Source: Bacillus yapensis
GTDB lineage: Bacteria; Bacillota; Bacilli; Bacillales; Cytobacillaceae
Direction of reading: 5' to 3'
Assembly: GCF_005280205.1 (NCBI RefSeq)
Contig: NZ_SUND01000009.1
Location: 114,285 to 178,284 of the forward strand
DNA length: 64,000 nucleotides
The position numbers were made by a program, and so were the translations under genes. This document shows, in pieces, positions 6,935 to 16,013 of this stretch (positions are counted from its first letter, which is position 1; each line of letters opens with the position of its first letter). The notes under the pieces are model-generated. The model saw nothing but the letters and a program-made list of their open reading frames with translations. It had not been told where the DNA came from and made no database searches.

Positions 6935-8333
6935 CCAAGATTTTATATTTTTGCAATTTGTATTGTAACGTTTGCCGGGGAATTTGTAGCACCTGAGCTG
7001 CTTGTTGAATATTTCCACCCGTAGAAGTGAGAGCTTCTTCAATCAATTTCATTTCAAGCTGTTCTACCTTGTCGCGAAAAGATATAGACTTACGAGCTTC
7101 CTTACTCGGACTTTTCTGTTTATTGACATATTCCTTTAACATCATCGGCAAATCCTCTATCGTAAGTTTCGTCCCATCATAAACATTCATCATGTACTCG
7201 ATCGTATGCTTCAATTCTCTTACATTTCCTGGCCATGAATAGTGGAAAAAGAGTTCCTGTACCTCTTCAGTTATTTCTACCTCGTTTTTATCTGGTTCAT
7301 TAAACCGCATAATAAAATGCTCAGTTAAGAAAGTAATATCTTCCTTTCGTTCACGTAATGGAACCAATTCAAACGTGAGTACATTTAAACGATAAAATAA
7401 GTCTGCCCGAATTTGTTTGTTCTCTAATGCTTTCTTAGGATGAACGTTCATAGCCGTAATCACTCTAACATCCACCTGAATATCCTTTGTAGCTCCCACT
7501 CTCCGAACGATTCCGTCCTCTAATACTCTTAAAAGCTTCGCCTGAAGATCAATCGGCATCGCATGAAGCTCATCCAAGAAAAGTGTTCCACCATCTGCGA
7601 GTTCAAATAGTCCCGGTCTATCAACTGCCCCCGTATAGCTTCCCTTCGATGTACCAAATAGAATGCTTTCAAGGAGATTTTCTGGAATAGCAGCACAATT
7701 TTGAGCAATAAATGGCTCAGCTCGTCGAGTGGATGCGTGGTGAATCCCTTGTACAAAGAGTTCCTTCCCTGTTCCACTTTCCCCAAAAACAAGAATAGGA
7801 GAGCGAGAGAGTGCTAATTTTTCAGCTTCTTTTTTTATTTGAATAAAATATGGATTCTTCGTGAGTAGGTCATTTAAGGTGTAGGTAACTGTACTTTTGG
7901 TGTTTGAGGATTTCTTTTTGGATAGAAGCTTTTTTTGTAGGTCAACTAGTTGCTCTGATAATCTTTTCATCGAACTGTAGTCTTTGGCAATTTCCATGGC
8001 CCCAACTAACTTGTCCTCTACAAAGATCGGGAGAGTCGTATTCATCGTCTCAATCTTTTTGCCATAAGCGTTTGTGTAGCTCTGAGCCTGATTATATATG
8101 GCTTTTTCAGTTTCCATTACTAATAGGAGTGTACTCGTGCTTTTGTTTAAAGAAGGAAATGCATGGAGTAATGGTTTTCCAATCACATCCCGAATATTCA
8201 TACCATCATGTCTCGCAGCAACCTCATTGTAAAAGATCGTTATTCCTTCCGTATCAACGACATGTATACCTTCATCTATTCTTGATAAAATTGCTTTCAA
8301 GACTTCGTTCGAGATAGCAATTTCTTTCGTCAA
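6924..8333 (-). CDS. Sigma-54-dependent transcriptional activator of the abl locus
   Basis: A 469-aa enhancer-binding protein: N-terminal PAS sensor (~15-120), central AAA+ domain with Walker A GESGTGKE and a GSYTGA loop in place of the usual GAFTGA, and a C-terminal Fis-type helix-turn-helix (GGNIQQAAQVLQIPRQTLQYK). TTG 8333 is preferred as start because GGAGGTGA lies 6 bp before it, whereas the longer ATG frame (8375) runs through a hairpin with no ribosome site. It lies between ablB and kamA and most likely activates the kamA sigma-54 promoter. The F-to-Y change in the loop is tolerated in some family members. The PAS ligand is unknown. Confidence 0.9.
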   Translation of the reverse strand: MTKEIAISNEVLKAILSRIDEGIHVVDTEGITIFYNEVAARHDGMNIRDVIGKPLLHAFPSLNKSTSTLLLVMETEKAIYNQAQSYTNAYGKKIETMNTTLPIFVEDKLVGAMEIAKDYSSMKRLSEQLVDLQKKLLSKKKSSNTKSTVTYTLNDLLTKNPYFIQIKKEAEKLALSRSPILVFGESGTGKELFVQGIHHASTRRAEPFIAQNCAAIPENLLESILFGTSKGSYTGAVDRPGLFELADGGTLFLDELHAMPIDLQAKLLRVLEDGIVRRVGATKDIQVDVRVITAMNVHPKKALENKQIRADLFYRLNVLTFELVPLRERKEDITFLTEHFIMRFNEPDKNEVEITEEVQELFFHYSWPGNVRELKHTIEYMMNVYDGTKLTIEDLPMMLKEYVNKQKSPSKEARKSISFRDKVEQLEMKLIEEALTSTGGNIQQAAQVLQIPRQTLQYKLQKYKILDAE

Positions 8334-8353
8334 GCCTATCACCTCCAACCATT

Positions 8354-8371
8354 GTGCCGAAAAATCGGCAC
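8354..8371 (-). other. Hairpin between ablB and the activator gene
   Basis: Stem GTGCCGA/TCGGCAC with a 4-nt loop, just upstream of the ribosome site of the activator. There is no T-tract. A second GTGCCGA lies at ~8386-8392, so alternative pairing is possible. It may limit read-through or protect the mRNA. Confidence 0.6.
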
Positions 8372-8398
8372 TCATCTGCGAGAATTCGGCACTTTGTA

Positions 8399-9235
8399 TT
8401 ATTCAGCTAAATTCTTCACCCAAACATTCATATCTTCAATCTTATCAAAGATATAGCAATTGTTGATTAATCTACCTCGATAGCGATAGCCTAGCTGATG
8501 CAATGCTGCGTTCATTCCAAATGAAAGACTACGAGCAATCGAGTAGGAACAAAAGATTCCCTTTATTTTTAATTGTTTCTCGAGCTTCTCTAATAGAATT
8601 TTCATCAATCCAAATTTCCTATGCTCTGGAAGCGTGGCGCAGTCTGTTAGCTCAGCATTTTTATAGGCAAAATTTATCTCAGCGGATGCTGCACTCACGA
8701 TCTCATCTCCGCATGCAAAAGCATAATATATCGTGCCATCTTCCATAGTCTTTTTTATATACTCCGGATCATGCAAAGGGGTTGGATATATTTCGAATAC
8801 CTGTTTATATAAATGAGCAAGCAACATCGCTTCTTCCTCTGAGACTAGCATTAACTTGTACTCTTTAGGTGGAGAAATCGTCTCGTTGTTTTGTGGAAGG
8901 GCTTGAACAGTTTTGACAATCTCGTTTTCTTTTAAAATATATTTGCTATTTCTCCGTTCAGTTTGGAAATACTTACAAAAGAAATACCCGTCTGAGCCTA
9001 AGAAATAGTGGTCGATCATCGCTTCACATTGGTATCCTTTTTCAAGCAAAGTTGCATATTGCTCTCTTCTTCCCTTGATAATGAGCTTTTCCACTTGTGA
9101 GGCAACAGCAAGCTCCTCTACCTTATTGATTGCCTCATGTAAATTCCCTCGTAGATCATCTATGCGAATTCTTTTATTAAACGGGTCCTTGTACATTTCT
9201 ATAAAATAATTTTTTTCATCAATGAATGATTTCAT
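8399..9235 (-). CDS. ablB: Beta-lysine N6-acetyltransferase
   Basis: A 278-aa GNAT-fold enzyme of the AblB/YodP family that transfers acetyl from acetyl-CoA to the side-chain amine of beta-lysine made by KamA. The GNAT core lies in the C-terminal half (ATLPEHRKFGLMKILLEKLE is the acetyl-CoA-binding region). A GGGGAGGAG ribosome site precedes ATG 9235. It is the first gene of the ablB-activator-kamA-yokU string. I found no sigma-54 promoter upstream of this gene, so it is probably expressed separately from kamA. Confidence 0.88.
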   Translation of the reverse strand: MKSFIDEKNYFIEMYKDPFNKRIRIDDLRGNLHEAINKVEELAVASQVEKLIIKGRREQYATLLEKGYQCEAMIDHYFLGSDGYFFCKYFQTERRNSKYILKENEIVKTVQALPQNNETISPPKEYKLMLVSEEEAMLLAHLYKQVFEIYPTPLHDPEYIKKTMEDGTIYYAFACGDEIVSAASAEINFAYKNAELTDCATLPEHRKFGLMKILLEKLEKQLKIKGIFCSYSIARSLSFGMNAALHQLGYRYRGRLINNCYIFDKIEDMNVWVKNLAE

Positions 9236-9368
9236 TTTTAACTCCTCCCCGTTTATGTATCATTATAGTCATTCTCTTTAATTCTAAAGGAAGTTCCCGC
9301 GGTTTGAAAAGAAATTCCAATCGACAATTAATTAGAGTAGTGCTCGGTCACAAGAGAATAGTCCAATA

Positions 9369-9409
9369 TAAAAAGAAATTACCCTTTTTAAAAGGATAAT
9401 TTCTTTTTA
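9369..9409 (-). terminator. Terminator after the YjcZ-type gene
   Basis: A long A/T-rich inverted repeat (AAAAAGAAATTA...TAATTTCTTTTT with CCTTTTTAAAAGG at its centre) just downstream of the small gene. Confidence 0.7.
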
Positions 9410-9414
9410 CTACC

Positions 9415-9597
9415 TTATTTACAATAGCTAGCGCCGATAATGATTAATAGGATGAACAACACAACGATTAAAGCAAAACCGCCACCATAATTAGCTCCCC
9501 CTACATAACTTGGGTAAGCATATCCATACATTGGTTGTTCATAGCAAGTATCACAGCCATAATGTTGGCCACCGTATCCGCCCTTAATTTGTTCCAT
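9415..9597 (-). CDS. YjcZ-family small sporulation membrane protein
   Basis: A 60-aa protein. The N-terminal half is rich in Gly and Tyr (GGYGGQHYGCDTCYEQ), followed by GGFALIVVLFILLIIIGASY, the signature membrane helix of the YjcZ family. Family members are made during sporulation and found in spores. The start at ATG 9597 has GGGAGGA upstream; an earlier in-frame start at 9615 does not. Confidence 0.85.
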   Translation of the reverse strand: MEQIKGGYGGQHYGCDTCYEQPMYGYAYPSYVGGANYGGGFALIVVLFILLIIIGASYCK

Positions 9598-9690
9598 AAT
9601 AGCTTCCTCCCTCAAACATATATTAGGTTACTAACACTGCCAATATATGCGATAGGTACTTGACCTGTATGTGTATATGCCCATAAATAT

Positions 9691-9739
9691 AAAAACGCTG
9701 CCTAGAAAGGTGTAGTAACTCCCTTTAGGCAGCGTTTTT
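9691..9739 (-). terminator. Terminator after msrB
   Basis: A 14-bp perfect stem (AAAAACGCTGCCTA/TAGGCAGCGTTTTT) 5 bp beyond the msrB stop. It has T-tracts on both strands, so it can work in both directions. Confidence 0.9.
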
Positions 9740-9743
9740 CAGA

Positions 9744-10175
9744 TTATTTTTCCTCAAACAATTTCAAATACTCCCCGTACCCTTCTTCCTCTAGCTTCTC
9801 CTTCGGAATAAAACGGGTTGCTGCAGAATTGATACAATAACGTAAACCAGTTGGACCAGGGCCATCATCAAAAACATGACCAAGATGAGAATCAGCCGAC
9901 TTGCTTCGAACCTCTGTCCGAACCATAAAATGGCTTCTGTCCTCTTTCTCGATAACCTCTTCTTCTTCGATCGGCTTCGTAAAGCTCGGCCAACCACATC
10001 CTGCATCAAATTTATCTTTTGAGCTAAATAGCGGTTTACCTGAAACAATATCTACATAAATCCCATCTGAGAATTCGTTCCAGTATTCATTTTGAAATGG
10101 ACGTTCTGTTCCATTATTTTGCGTTACTTCATATTGAATTGGTGTCAGTTTTTTCTTCAGATCCTCTTTATTCAT
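9744..10175 (-). CDS. msrB: Peptide methionine (R)-S-oxide reductase
   Basis: A 143-aa repair enzyme that reduces the R epimer of methionine sulfoxide. The catalytic Cys is in [20 protein letters not shown] and [11 protein letters not shown] are family motifs. It lacks the two CxxC pairs of zinc-binding MsrB. ATG 10175 is chosen for the GGGGTGAG site 5 bp upstream; it overlaps the msrA stop by 8 bp, so the two are translationally coupled. Confidence 0.96.
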   Translation of the reverse strand: MNKEDLKKKLTPIQYEVTQNNGTERPFQNEYWNEFSDGIYVDIVSGKPLFSSKDKFDAGCGWPSFTKPIEEEEVIEKEDRSHFMVRTEVRSKSADSHLGHVFDDGPGPTGLRYCINSAATRFIPKEKLEEEGYGEYLKLFEEK

Positions 10176-10710
10176 TTTTCTCACCCCAGTGATTTTTTAT
10201 AAATGCTGCCCTACCAGAACCTTGGCTATATGCATTGTAACGAGTTGGATTTTTCTTATAAAAGTGTTGATGATATTCTTCCGCTTCGTAAAAAGGTTTA
10301 GCAGGGAGAATTTTCGTTGCAATCGGTTTATTAAAAGGTCCGCTCTCTTGCAACTGTTGCTTCGATTCCTCTGCTAGAGCCTTTTGCTCTTCTGTATGAT
10401 AAAAGATCGCTGTTTGGTAGGATTCACCTCGGTCATAGAATTGACCTCCTGGATCAGTCGGATCTATTTGTTGCCAGTAGAGCTCAAGCAGTTTTTCATA
10501 TGGAAAAACATTTGGATCAAACGTAATTTGCACCGCTTCATAATGACCAGTCGTTTCACTGCAAACCTCTTCATAGGTTGGATTTTCTTTATGTCCCCCA
10601 GTATAGCCGGACATAACTTTTATAATGCCTGGCTGTTCATCAAATGGTTTCACCATACACCAAAAGCAACCACCGGCAAACGTAGCTCGTTCGTATTCTT
10701 TATTCTCCAT
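10168..10710 (-). CDS. msrA: Peptide methionine (S)-S-oxide reductase
   Basis: A 180-aa enzyme that reduces the S epimer of methionine sulfoxide. GGCFWC near residue 15 holds the catalytic cysteine; [15 protein letters not shown] and [11 protein letters not shown] are diagnostic. It is first of the msrA-msrB pair, together repairing both epimers of oxidised methionine in cytoplasmic proteins. Confidence 0.97.
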   Translation of the reverse strand: MENKEYERATFAGGCFWCMVKPFDEQPGIIKVMSGYTGGHKENPTYEEVCSETTGHYEAVQITFDPNVFPYEKLLELYWQQIDPTDPGGQFYDRGESYQTAIFYHTEEQKALAEESKQQLQESGPFNKPIATKILPAKPFYEAEEYHQHFYKKNPTRYNAYSQGSGRAAFIKNHWGEKNE

Positions 10711-10732
10711 TACTTACACCACCCAATTTTTT

Positions 10733-11311
10733 TCATTTCGTTGGTACTAGCAGAGAAAAACGGATATCATCATTTTTTAAGTCAAATTTATTAACCTTTA
10801 CTTTAATATCGCTTTTTAGCTTCATTTTTTGAAGGGCGACGTAAATGAGCTCATCATTCGGCTGAATGTTGACCCATTCTGGAAAATCATATTGCTCACT
10901 TATAAATTTCATTACATAAGCAACAGGAAGCTGAATTTTCCCAATTTGAATCGATTTTTGCCTTAATATTAGGTCCCCATTTGAAAGAGCCTCAGGTTCA
11001 AAGGTCAACTTCATTTCAATATTCTCTGTAAATATTTTCATCGTCCCATAAAGCTCAACCTCATCATTTAAAAAGACTTCATAGGCAATTGGGCTTTTTA
11101 GTCCTTCTTGTTCAATATAATGATTGATAATTCGGTTTAAATCAGACTTGGTTGCATTGATTTGAAATTGAACTTCTTCTTGATTTACTTTGTCTCCAGT
11201 CTGGGTGTCTTCTTTTTTAATCGGAATATTAACTAGTATAAAAAATAACAACAGGATTAGAAGATTAATACCTAAAAGGAGAAAAAATAAAGTTTTCCAT
11301 TTTTTAGTCAT
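10733..11311 (-). CDS. ypmS: YpmS family membrane-anchored protein (DUF2140)
   Basis: A 192-aa protein with one N-terminal membrane helix (~7-30, LFFLLLGINLLILLLFFIL) and an extracytoplasmic DUF2140 domain. Function unknown. It overlaps the end of ypmR by 8 bp and is co-transcribed with it, as in B. subtilis. Confidence 0.88.
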   Translation of the reverse strand: MTKKWKTLFFLLLGINLLILLLFFILVNIPIKKEDTQTGDKVNQEEVQFQINATKSDLNRIINHYIEQEGLKSPIAYEVFLNDEVELYGTMKIFTENIEMKLTFEPEALSNGDLILRQKSIQIGKIQLPVAYVMKFISEQYDFPEWVNIQPNDELIYVALQKMKLKSDIKVKVNKFDLKNDDIRFSLLVPTK

Positions 11312-12140
11312 CTAGTTCGTTCTCCTTTTGCGCAGCCACATATAAATTTTCAAGAGCTTCATTTTGAAGGACAGTAAATGCCTTATCAGCCATCAATTGG
11401 TAGCCTTTATCATTCGGATGAAAGTAATCCGTATAAAGTAAATTTTCTTCGCTTTCCTTAAAGATTTCTGCAATCCCCACAAATAAAGTATTATCGTACC
11501 TCGCCAAGACCTTTTGACTCACTTGATTCCACTTATCCGTAACGAGTTCCATTTCTTTCACATCTGCAAAAAGAGTATAAAATGGATTGTACAAGCCAAT
11601 CAATCCAATAGTTACATCAGGATTCTCTTTTCTTATTGTATCGAAAACGGAAGTTAAATTCTTTTCATAGCTAATGAGTTCCCGATCAAAATCCCTTAGA
11701 TTGAGTTCTGGGAAATTCTCTTTCACTACTTTCATCACATCATTACCACCCGTTGTAATCAATACAATATCAGCCTTTTGAATCGAACCCTTAACTTCTT
11801 GGCTCTTTATGCGATTCAGAACTTGAGATGTACGATTTCCGCTCACACCATAGTTATAAATGGTGGTGTCCATAATACCCTTTTCTTGTTCTAGTCGCTC
11901 TTCTAAATACGGAAGGTAGCCCCCTCTTTTCGTACTATCTCCAACGCCTTGTGTAAGAGAATCACCTACAGATACGATTGTATAAGACTTCGGAAAAAAA
12001 TCCGCTGGAAATGGTTCTTTTTTGTCCACGCCTGTTTCCCGATTCGATAAATAAGTTTCTGAGGAACTAGTCTGACTGCAAGCAACTAAAAGGAATAAAC
12101 AAAGAAAAAAAGAGGTGAATATTCTCTTCATATTTTTCAC
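11304..12140 (-). CDS. ypmR: GDSL/SGNH hydrolase lipoprotein
   Basis: A 278-aa esterase-type lipoprotein. The lipobox LLVAC (~18-22) directs acylation at Cys22. SGNH blocks are visible: VSVGDSLTQG (catalytic Ser), GVSGNR, TTGGND and YFHPNDKGY (catalytic Asp and His). The substrate is unknown; it acts on the outer face of the membrane. Starts at ATG 12140. Confidence 0.9.
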   Translation of the reverse strand: MKNMKRIFTSFFLCLFLLVACSQTSSSETYLSNRETGVDKKEPFPADFFPKSYTIVSVGDSLTQGVGDSTKRGGYLPYLEERLEQEKGIMDTTIYNYGVSGNRTSQVLNRIKSQEVKGSIQKADIVLITTGGNDVMKVVKENFPELNLRDFDRELISYEKNLTSVFDTIRKENPDVTIGLIGLYNPFYTLFADVKEMELVTDKWNQVSQKVLARYDNTLFVGIAEIFKESEENLLYTDYFHPNDKGYQLMADKAFTVLQNEALENLYVAAQKENELDD

Positions 12141-12210
12141 CTTCCTTTTTTAAGCTTTCTTTAATTATAACAAGGATGGATATATACACAAAGTCATCGA
12201 GACTTAAAAA

Positions 12211-12240
12211 CAAAAAATGGACCCAATATTAGGGTCCATT
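12211..12240 (-). terminator. Terminator after ypmQ
   Basis: Stem AATGGACCC/GGGTCCATT, 7-nt loop, followed by a T-tract on the minus strand, adjoining the ypmQ stop. Confidence 0.85.
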
Positions 12241-12815
12241 CATTGCAAAGTTTTTATATCATTAATAATATCTGCGTAAGGAGTATCACTTGCCCCAGAA
12301 TAAGACTGCATGATTGTACCTTCCTTATCAACCAAGAAAAAATAAGACTGATGGATAACCTGATCCTGATTATCAGGTTTTTTTACTAACGTTTTGAAAT
12401 TGTCTAACGCAAATGTTTCAATAAATGACTGTTTATAGCCAGTTAAAAAGTGAAAATTACTTTGATCTAATTCAAATTTCCCGGCATAGTCCTTCAAAAT
12501 TTCCGGTGTATCAATTTCCGGGTCGACAGAAAACGAGACAAATTCAACGTTTTCTATGCCTTCCTCTTTAGCCATCTTCTGAAGCTTTGTCATATTAAAA
12601 GTCATTGGCGGACAAACCGTATCACAATTCGTAAAGATAAAATCGGCAATCCATACCTTCCCTTTTAAATCCTCTTTCCCAAACTCCTGACCATTTTGAT
12701 CAGTAAAAGTAAAATCCTCAAGTTCATAGTTTAGAGGGTCTTCAATTCCTTTGCTGCCACAAGCTGTCATTAAAACGAGTACTAAAATAGTTAATAAACT
12801 GTAACGAATTTTCAT
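12240..12815 (-). CDS. ypmQ: SCO1/SenC copper-binding lipoprotein
   Basis: A 191-aa membrane-anchored thioredoxin-fold protein needed for assembling the CuA centre of cytochrome oxidase. It has a signal/lipobox (LMTACGS), the copper site CDTVC (CxxxC) and the distal ligand His in QVIHQSYFF. ATG 12815 is used because AGGTGG lies just upstream. Confidence 0.93.
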   Translation of the reverse strand: MKIRYSLLTILVLVLMTACGSKGIEDPLNYELEDFTFTDQNGQEFGKEDLKGKVWIADFIFTNCDTVCPPMTFNMTKLQKMAKEEGIENVEFVSFSVDPEIDTPEILKDYAGKFELDQSNFHFLTGYKQSFIETFALDNFKTLVKKPDNQDQVIHQSYFFLVDKEGTIMQSYSGASDTPYADIINDIKTLQ

Positions 12816-12917
12816 TTTTCCACCTGCAATTCCCGCTTGATTCAAGGTTCATTTTAGCAGACAAGGTGTAAAGAAGAAAGGAAAAAGTCAGTACAATATG
12901 AAAATTCCAGATACCTC

Positions 12918-14540
12918 TTACTCCTGAGACTCATCTAATGGGATACTAATTGTAAATGTCGTACCATTGCCTTTCTCACTGACAACGTCAATTTTCCCCT
13001 TCATTCGCTCAATTATTTGATAGCAAACCATTAGACCCATTCCAGTACCCTTTTCCTTCAGCGAATAGAAAGCAGTACCTAGTCTTTCAAGTTCCCCTTT
13101 AGACATCCCGATACCACTATCTTTTATTTCAAAGACGCCGAACGAACCCTCTCGGTAGACTCTTAAACTTAAAACTCCTCCGTCCTTCATCGCTTCAATG
13201 CCATTCTTCAAAATATTAATAAGAACCTGATTGAGCTCACTTCTATTCCCGTTAACACAAATCTGCTCCTCAATTTTTGTTTCCAATTGGATATTTTTTG
13301 ACATCATTGCGAAAGAATTCATTAGATCCATCGCCTTATTCGCAAGGGATACTGCATCAACTCTTTCCATGCTCTCCATATCTGGCTTAGCCAAAGAGAG
13401 ATAATCATTAATAATCGTTTCGGCTCGATTCATTTCATCAATCATCAGCTTAACAAATGCCTGTTCTTCATCTGATAGCTCTTTTTTTGTTTTAAAAATT
13501 TGCAAAAATCCCTTCACTACTGTCATCGGATTACGGATCTCATGAGCAACCGATGCAGCTAATTGACCGATAGCGTTCATTTTTTCAGCTCTCTGCAGTT
13601 CCTTAAGTATTTTCGTTTTTTGAATGATATTTTCCATTTCATCAATAGCATCCTCGAATTTCGTGCTTTGACGTAAATTGTGACCACCTTCTCCCAAATG
13701 CCTAGAGGTTATCGTTAATCGCTCAAATAGAAGAGAAAGCTGTTCGGTCATGTAGTTAAATCGATTCATCAATTTTCCCAGATCTGTTTCATCAACGACC
13801 TGAAGCTTAACTTGAAAATTTCCGTTACTGACTTCATTAATCCCACTGATAATTTCGTTCACTGGTTCCAATAGCTTGTTTAATATTTTTTTGAAAATGA
13901 AGTAAACGACTATGGTTATGATCAAAAATATGAGACATAGTGAATAGACGATCTCTTTTTGAAAGGAATCGATGCTAGTTGCTTGCGTACTGATAACTAA
14001 GAGAGCGATGACCTCACCATCTTGATTAAGGAGTGGTGAAAATGCCGAGATCCAACTTGTCCCTTCAGCCTTATATACACTAGTGTTCGTAATCTCCTTG
14101 GTCTCAACAGCTTTTTCGGCAACTTCCTTGAAAACTTCTGGAGCATTAAAGCTTGTAAAAACACGCATCCCAAGCTCTTCACAGGATTCAGATGTGACAA
14201 GAGGCGTCACTCCACCTTCATTTATGTCTAACGTTAAAATATAGCCGTGTTGTACGTTCGAGTTTTTTTCATTTATTAAAGACAACTGTTCTGATAAATT
14301 TTGATAATGTGTGTCTTGAGTATCCTTTGTTGCGATCACTTTTTCCACGTTTTCATTTTGAATGATCGAACTCCATAAGGAAGTTAGACCCACTAGATGA
14401 TCAATCAACTGCTCTTTCATTTCCTTCATTTGAAGTGATAAAGCAATTCCACCGGTAAATAAAACGATGCAAGAGGAGATACATAAGGTTAAGATCATAA
14501 CTTTCGTATTTAGTGAAATACTTCTGAAGAATTTAAGCAT
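12918..14540 (-). CDS. Membrane sensor histidine kinase (sporulation-kinase-like)
   Basis: A 540-aa kinase: membrane helix (~13-35), extracellular sensor (~36-195) of Cache-like length, second helix (~196-216), HAMP linker, HisKA with the phospho-accepting His in VAHEIRNPM, and HATPase_c with N, G1 (DSGIGM) and G2 (GTGMGL) boxes. The dimerisation helix resembles Bacillus kinases that feed the Spo0A phosphorelay, and no response regulator gene is adjacent, which fits such an orphan role. ATG 14540 follows GAGGGG by 6 bp. The signal is unknown. Confidence 0.9.
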   Translation of the reverse strand: MLKFFRSISLNTKVMILTLCISSCIVLFTGGIALSLQMKEMKEQLIDHLVGLTSLWSSIIQNENVEKVIATKDTQDTHYQNLSEQLSLINEKNSNVQHGYILTLDINEGGVTPLVTSESCEELGMRVFTSFNAPEVFKEVAEKAVETKEITNTSVYKAEGTSWISAFSPLLNQDGEVIALLVISTQATSIDSFQKEIVYSLCLIFLIITIVVYFIFKKILNKLLEPVNEIISGINEVSNGNFQVKLQVVDETDLGKLMNRFNYMTEQLSLLFERLTITSRHLGEGGHNLRQSTKFEDAIDEMENIIQKTKILKELQRAEKMNAIGQLAASVAHEIRNPMTVVKGFLQIFKTKKELSDEEQAFVKLMIDEMNRAETIINDYLSLAKPDMESMERVDAVSLANKAMDLMNSFAMMSKNIQLETKIEEQICVNGNRSELNQVLINILKNGIEAMKDGGVLSLRVYREGSFGVFEIKDSGIGMSKGELERLGTAFYSLKEKGTGMGLMVCYQIIERMKGKIDVVSEKGNGTTFTISIPLDESQE

Positions 14541-14666
14541 ACTCATCCCCTCAATAGTTATTGTTATTTTTCTTTTCGACACAATTAGGGAGAATCCTTC
14601 TTTACAACTTCAAATTTCAACATTTTAGTCATTTATGTAACCAATCACAAAGTTTGTATTGCCAAT

Positions 14667-14699
14667 AAAAAAACCTGAACAGCTATTGTTCAGGTTTTT
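14667..14699 (-). terminator. Terminator after degV gene 1
   Basis: Stem AACCTGAACA/TGTTCAGGTT with T-tracts on both strands. Confidence 0.9.
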
Positions 14700-14707
14700 C
14701 TCTATCC

Positions 14708-15550
14708 TTACTCGAAATAATACATGAACCCAATTGCCCCAGGCCCAGTATGTGTACTTACGATCGGAGTCGTATACACAATATCGATTTCGTTATATCC
14801 AGTTAGTTCAAAAACGGTCTTTTTAACCTTTTCTGCAAGCTCCAACCCTTCAGCATGAGCGATAGCAACAGCCTTAATCGTCTTTCCTTCAACATCCTTA
14901 GCAAATTCCGTAGCTAAGTATTTAGCAGCCTTTAAATGACTTCTTACCTTGGTAACAGGTGTATAAACACCATCCTCGAGGGATGCAATCGGTTTAATAT
15001 TTAGGAGAGAGCCAATAAAGCCTTTCCCTTTTCCAATTCTTCCACCCTTAATAAGATTTTCTAGCGTATCAACATAGACATATAATCTTGTATTATCACG
15101 AACTTTTTGAATAACATCGATAATCTCATCATGAGAATGACCACTTTGTGCTAATTTTGCTGCCTCGATCACTTGGAAGGATAAGCCTCTAGAAATAAAG
15201 CGTGAATCTACTACTGTCACTTTCCCTTTTGCCATACTTGCCGCAGTTTCTGCTGATTGGACCGTGCCACTCATTCCACCTGTCATATGAATGGAAATGA
15301 CATCATACCCCTCATCACTCAAACGATTATACAGTTCTAAAAAGACCCCTGTAGGTGGCTGAGAGCTCTTTGGTAGTTCCTCTGATTCTTTCATTTTTTG
15401 GACGAATTCTTCCGGTGTAATATCTAGTCCATCGGTATAAACTTGTCCATCTATATACAAGGACAAAGGAACAACCTCAATCCCGTAATTATTAATTAAT
15501 TCATTATCTAGATCCACTGTTGAGTCTGTTACAATTTTGATTTTATTCAA
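14708..15550 (-). CDS. DegV family fatty-acid-binding protein (copy 1)
   Basis: A 280-aa EDD-fold protein of the DegV/FakB family, which bind a fatty acid and present it to the kinase FakA. Family motifs: KIVTDSTVDL at the start, SQPPTG, MTGGMSGT (fatty-acid carboxylate site) and RIGKGKGFIGSLLNIKP. A second member lies at 40384-41232. No FakA gene is in the window. Confidence 0.92.
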   Translation of the reverse strand: MNKIKIVTDSTVDLDNELINNYGIEVVPLSLYIDGQVYTDGLDITPEEFVQKMKESEELPKSSQPPTGVFLELYNRLSDEGYDVISIHMTGGMSGTVQSAETAASMAKGKVTVVDSRFISRGLSFQVIEAAKLAQSGHSHDEIIDVIQKVRDNTRLYVYVDTLENLIKGGRIGKGKGFIGSLLNIKPIASLEDGVYTPVTKVRSHLKAAKYLATEFAKDVEGKTIKAVAIAHAEGLELAEKVKKTVFELTGYNEIDIVYTTPIVSTHTGPGAIGFMYYFE

Positions 15551-16013
15551 TCTATCACTTCCCTATCCTAGGTTGCCTATCGCACTATTATACACGATAA
15601 TTTGTTCGTAATGTTAATTATTATCTGTGAATAATGACTTTTTCTTGAACACATTGTTCTATGTTTTAATTATTTTCTATCCGTCTGACATTCGCAGATA
15701 AAATACGCTTTTCCACATTTCGACTATAATAAACTTCGCATGAATCCAATCGTTCACTTATATCATCAAGGAAATCTAATCTATTTCTAGTAACATTATT
15801 GCTTGAGTTGCGACTTTTTAAGTGGAATAATGAAGATATAATCATATATAATCAGCTTTGTTGAGTACATTGCGAGGCTAATAAAAATAAATAAACACTT
15901 GAATTGAGCCATTATAAGTATTGTTAAGGCTAATAGCGGAGGCTCTTCATTTTATATCAATTTTACTCGTGTATTATGATACAAATCGAAGAGGAAATGA
16001 GGCACTATTAAAG
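15551..16013. other. Intergenic region, no gene seen
   Basis: An AT-rich divergent interval between a minus-strand DegV gene and a plus-strand flavoprotein gene. Promoters for both must lie here but I cannot single one out with confidence. An in-frame extension of the flavoprotein (from 15921) has no good ribosome site and was not used. Confidence 0.5.

Noticed and set aside
9236..9368. Second sigma-54 promoter upstream of ablB
   Set aside because: No TGGCAC-N5-TTGCA match on the coding strand of this interval.
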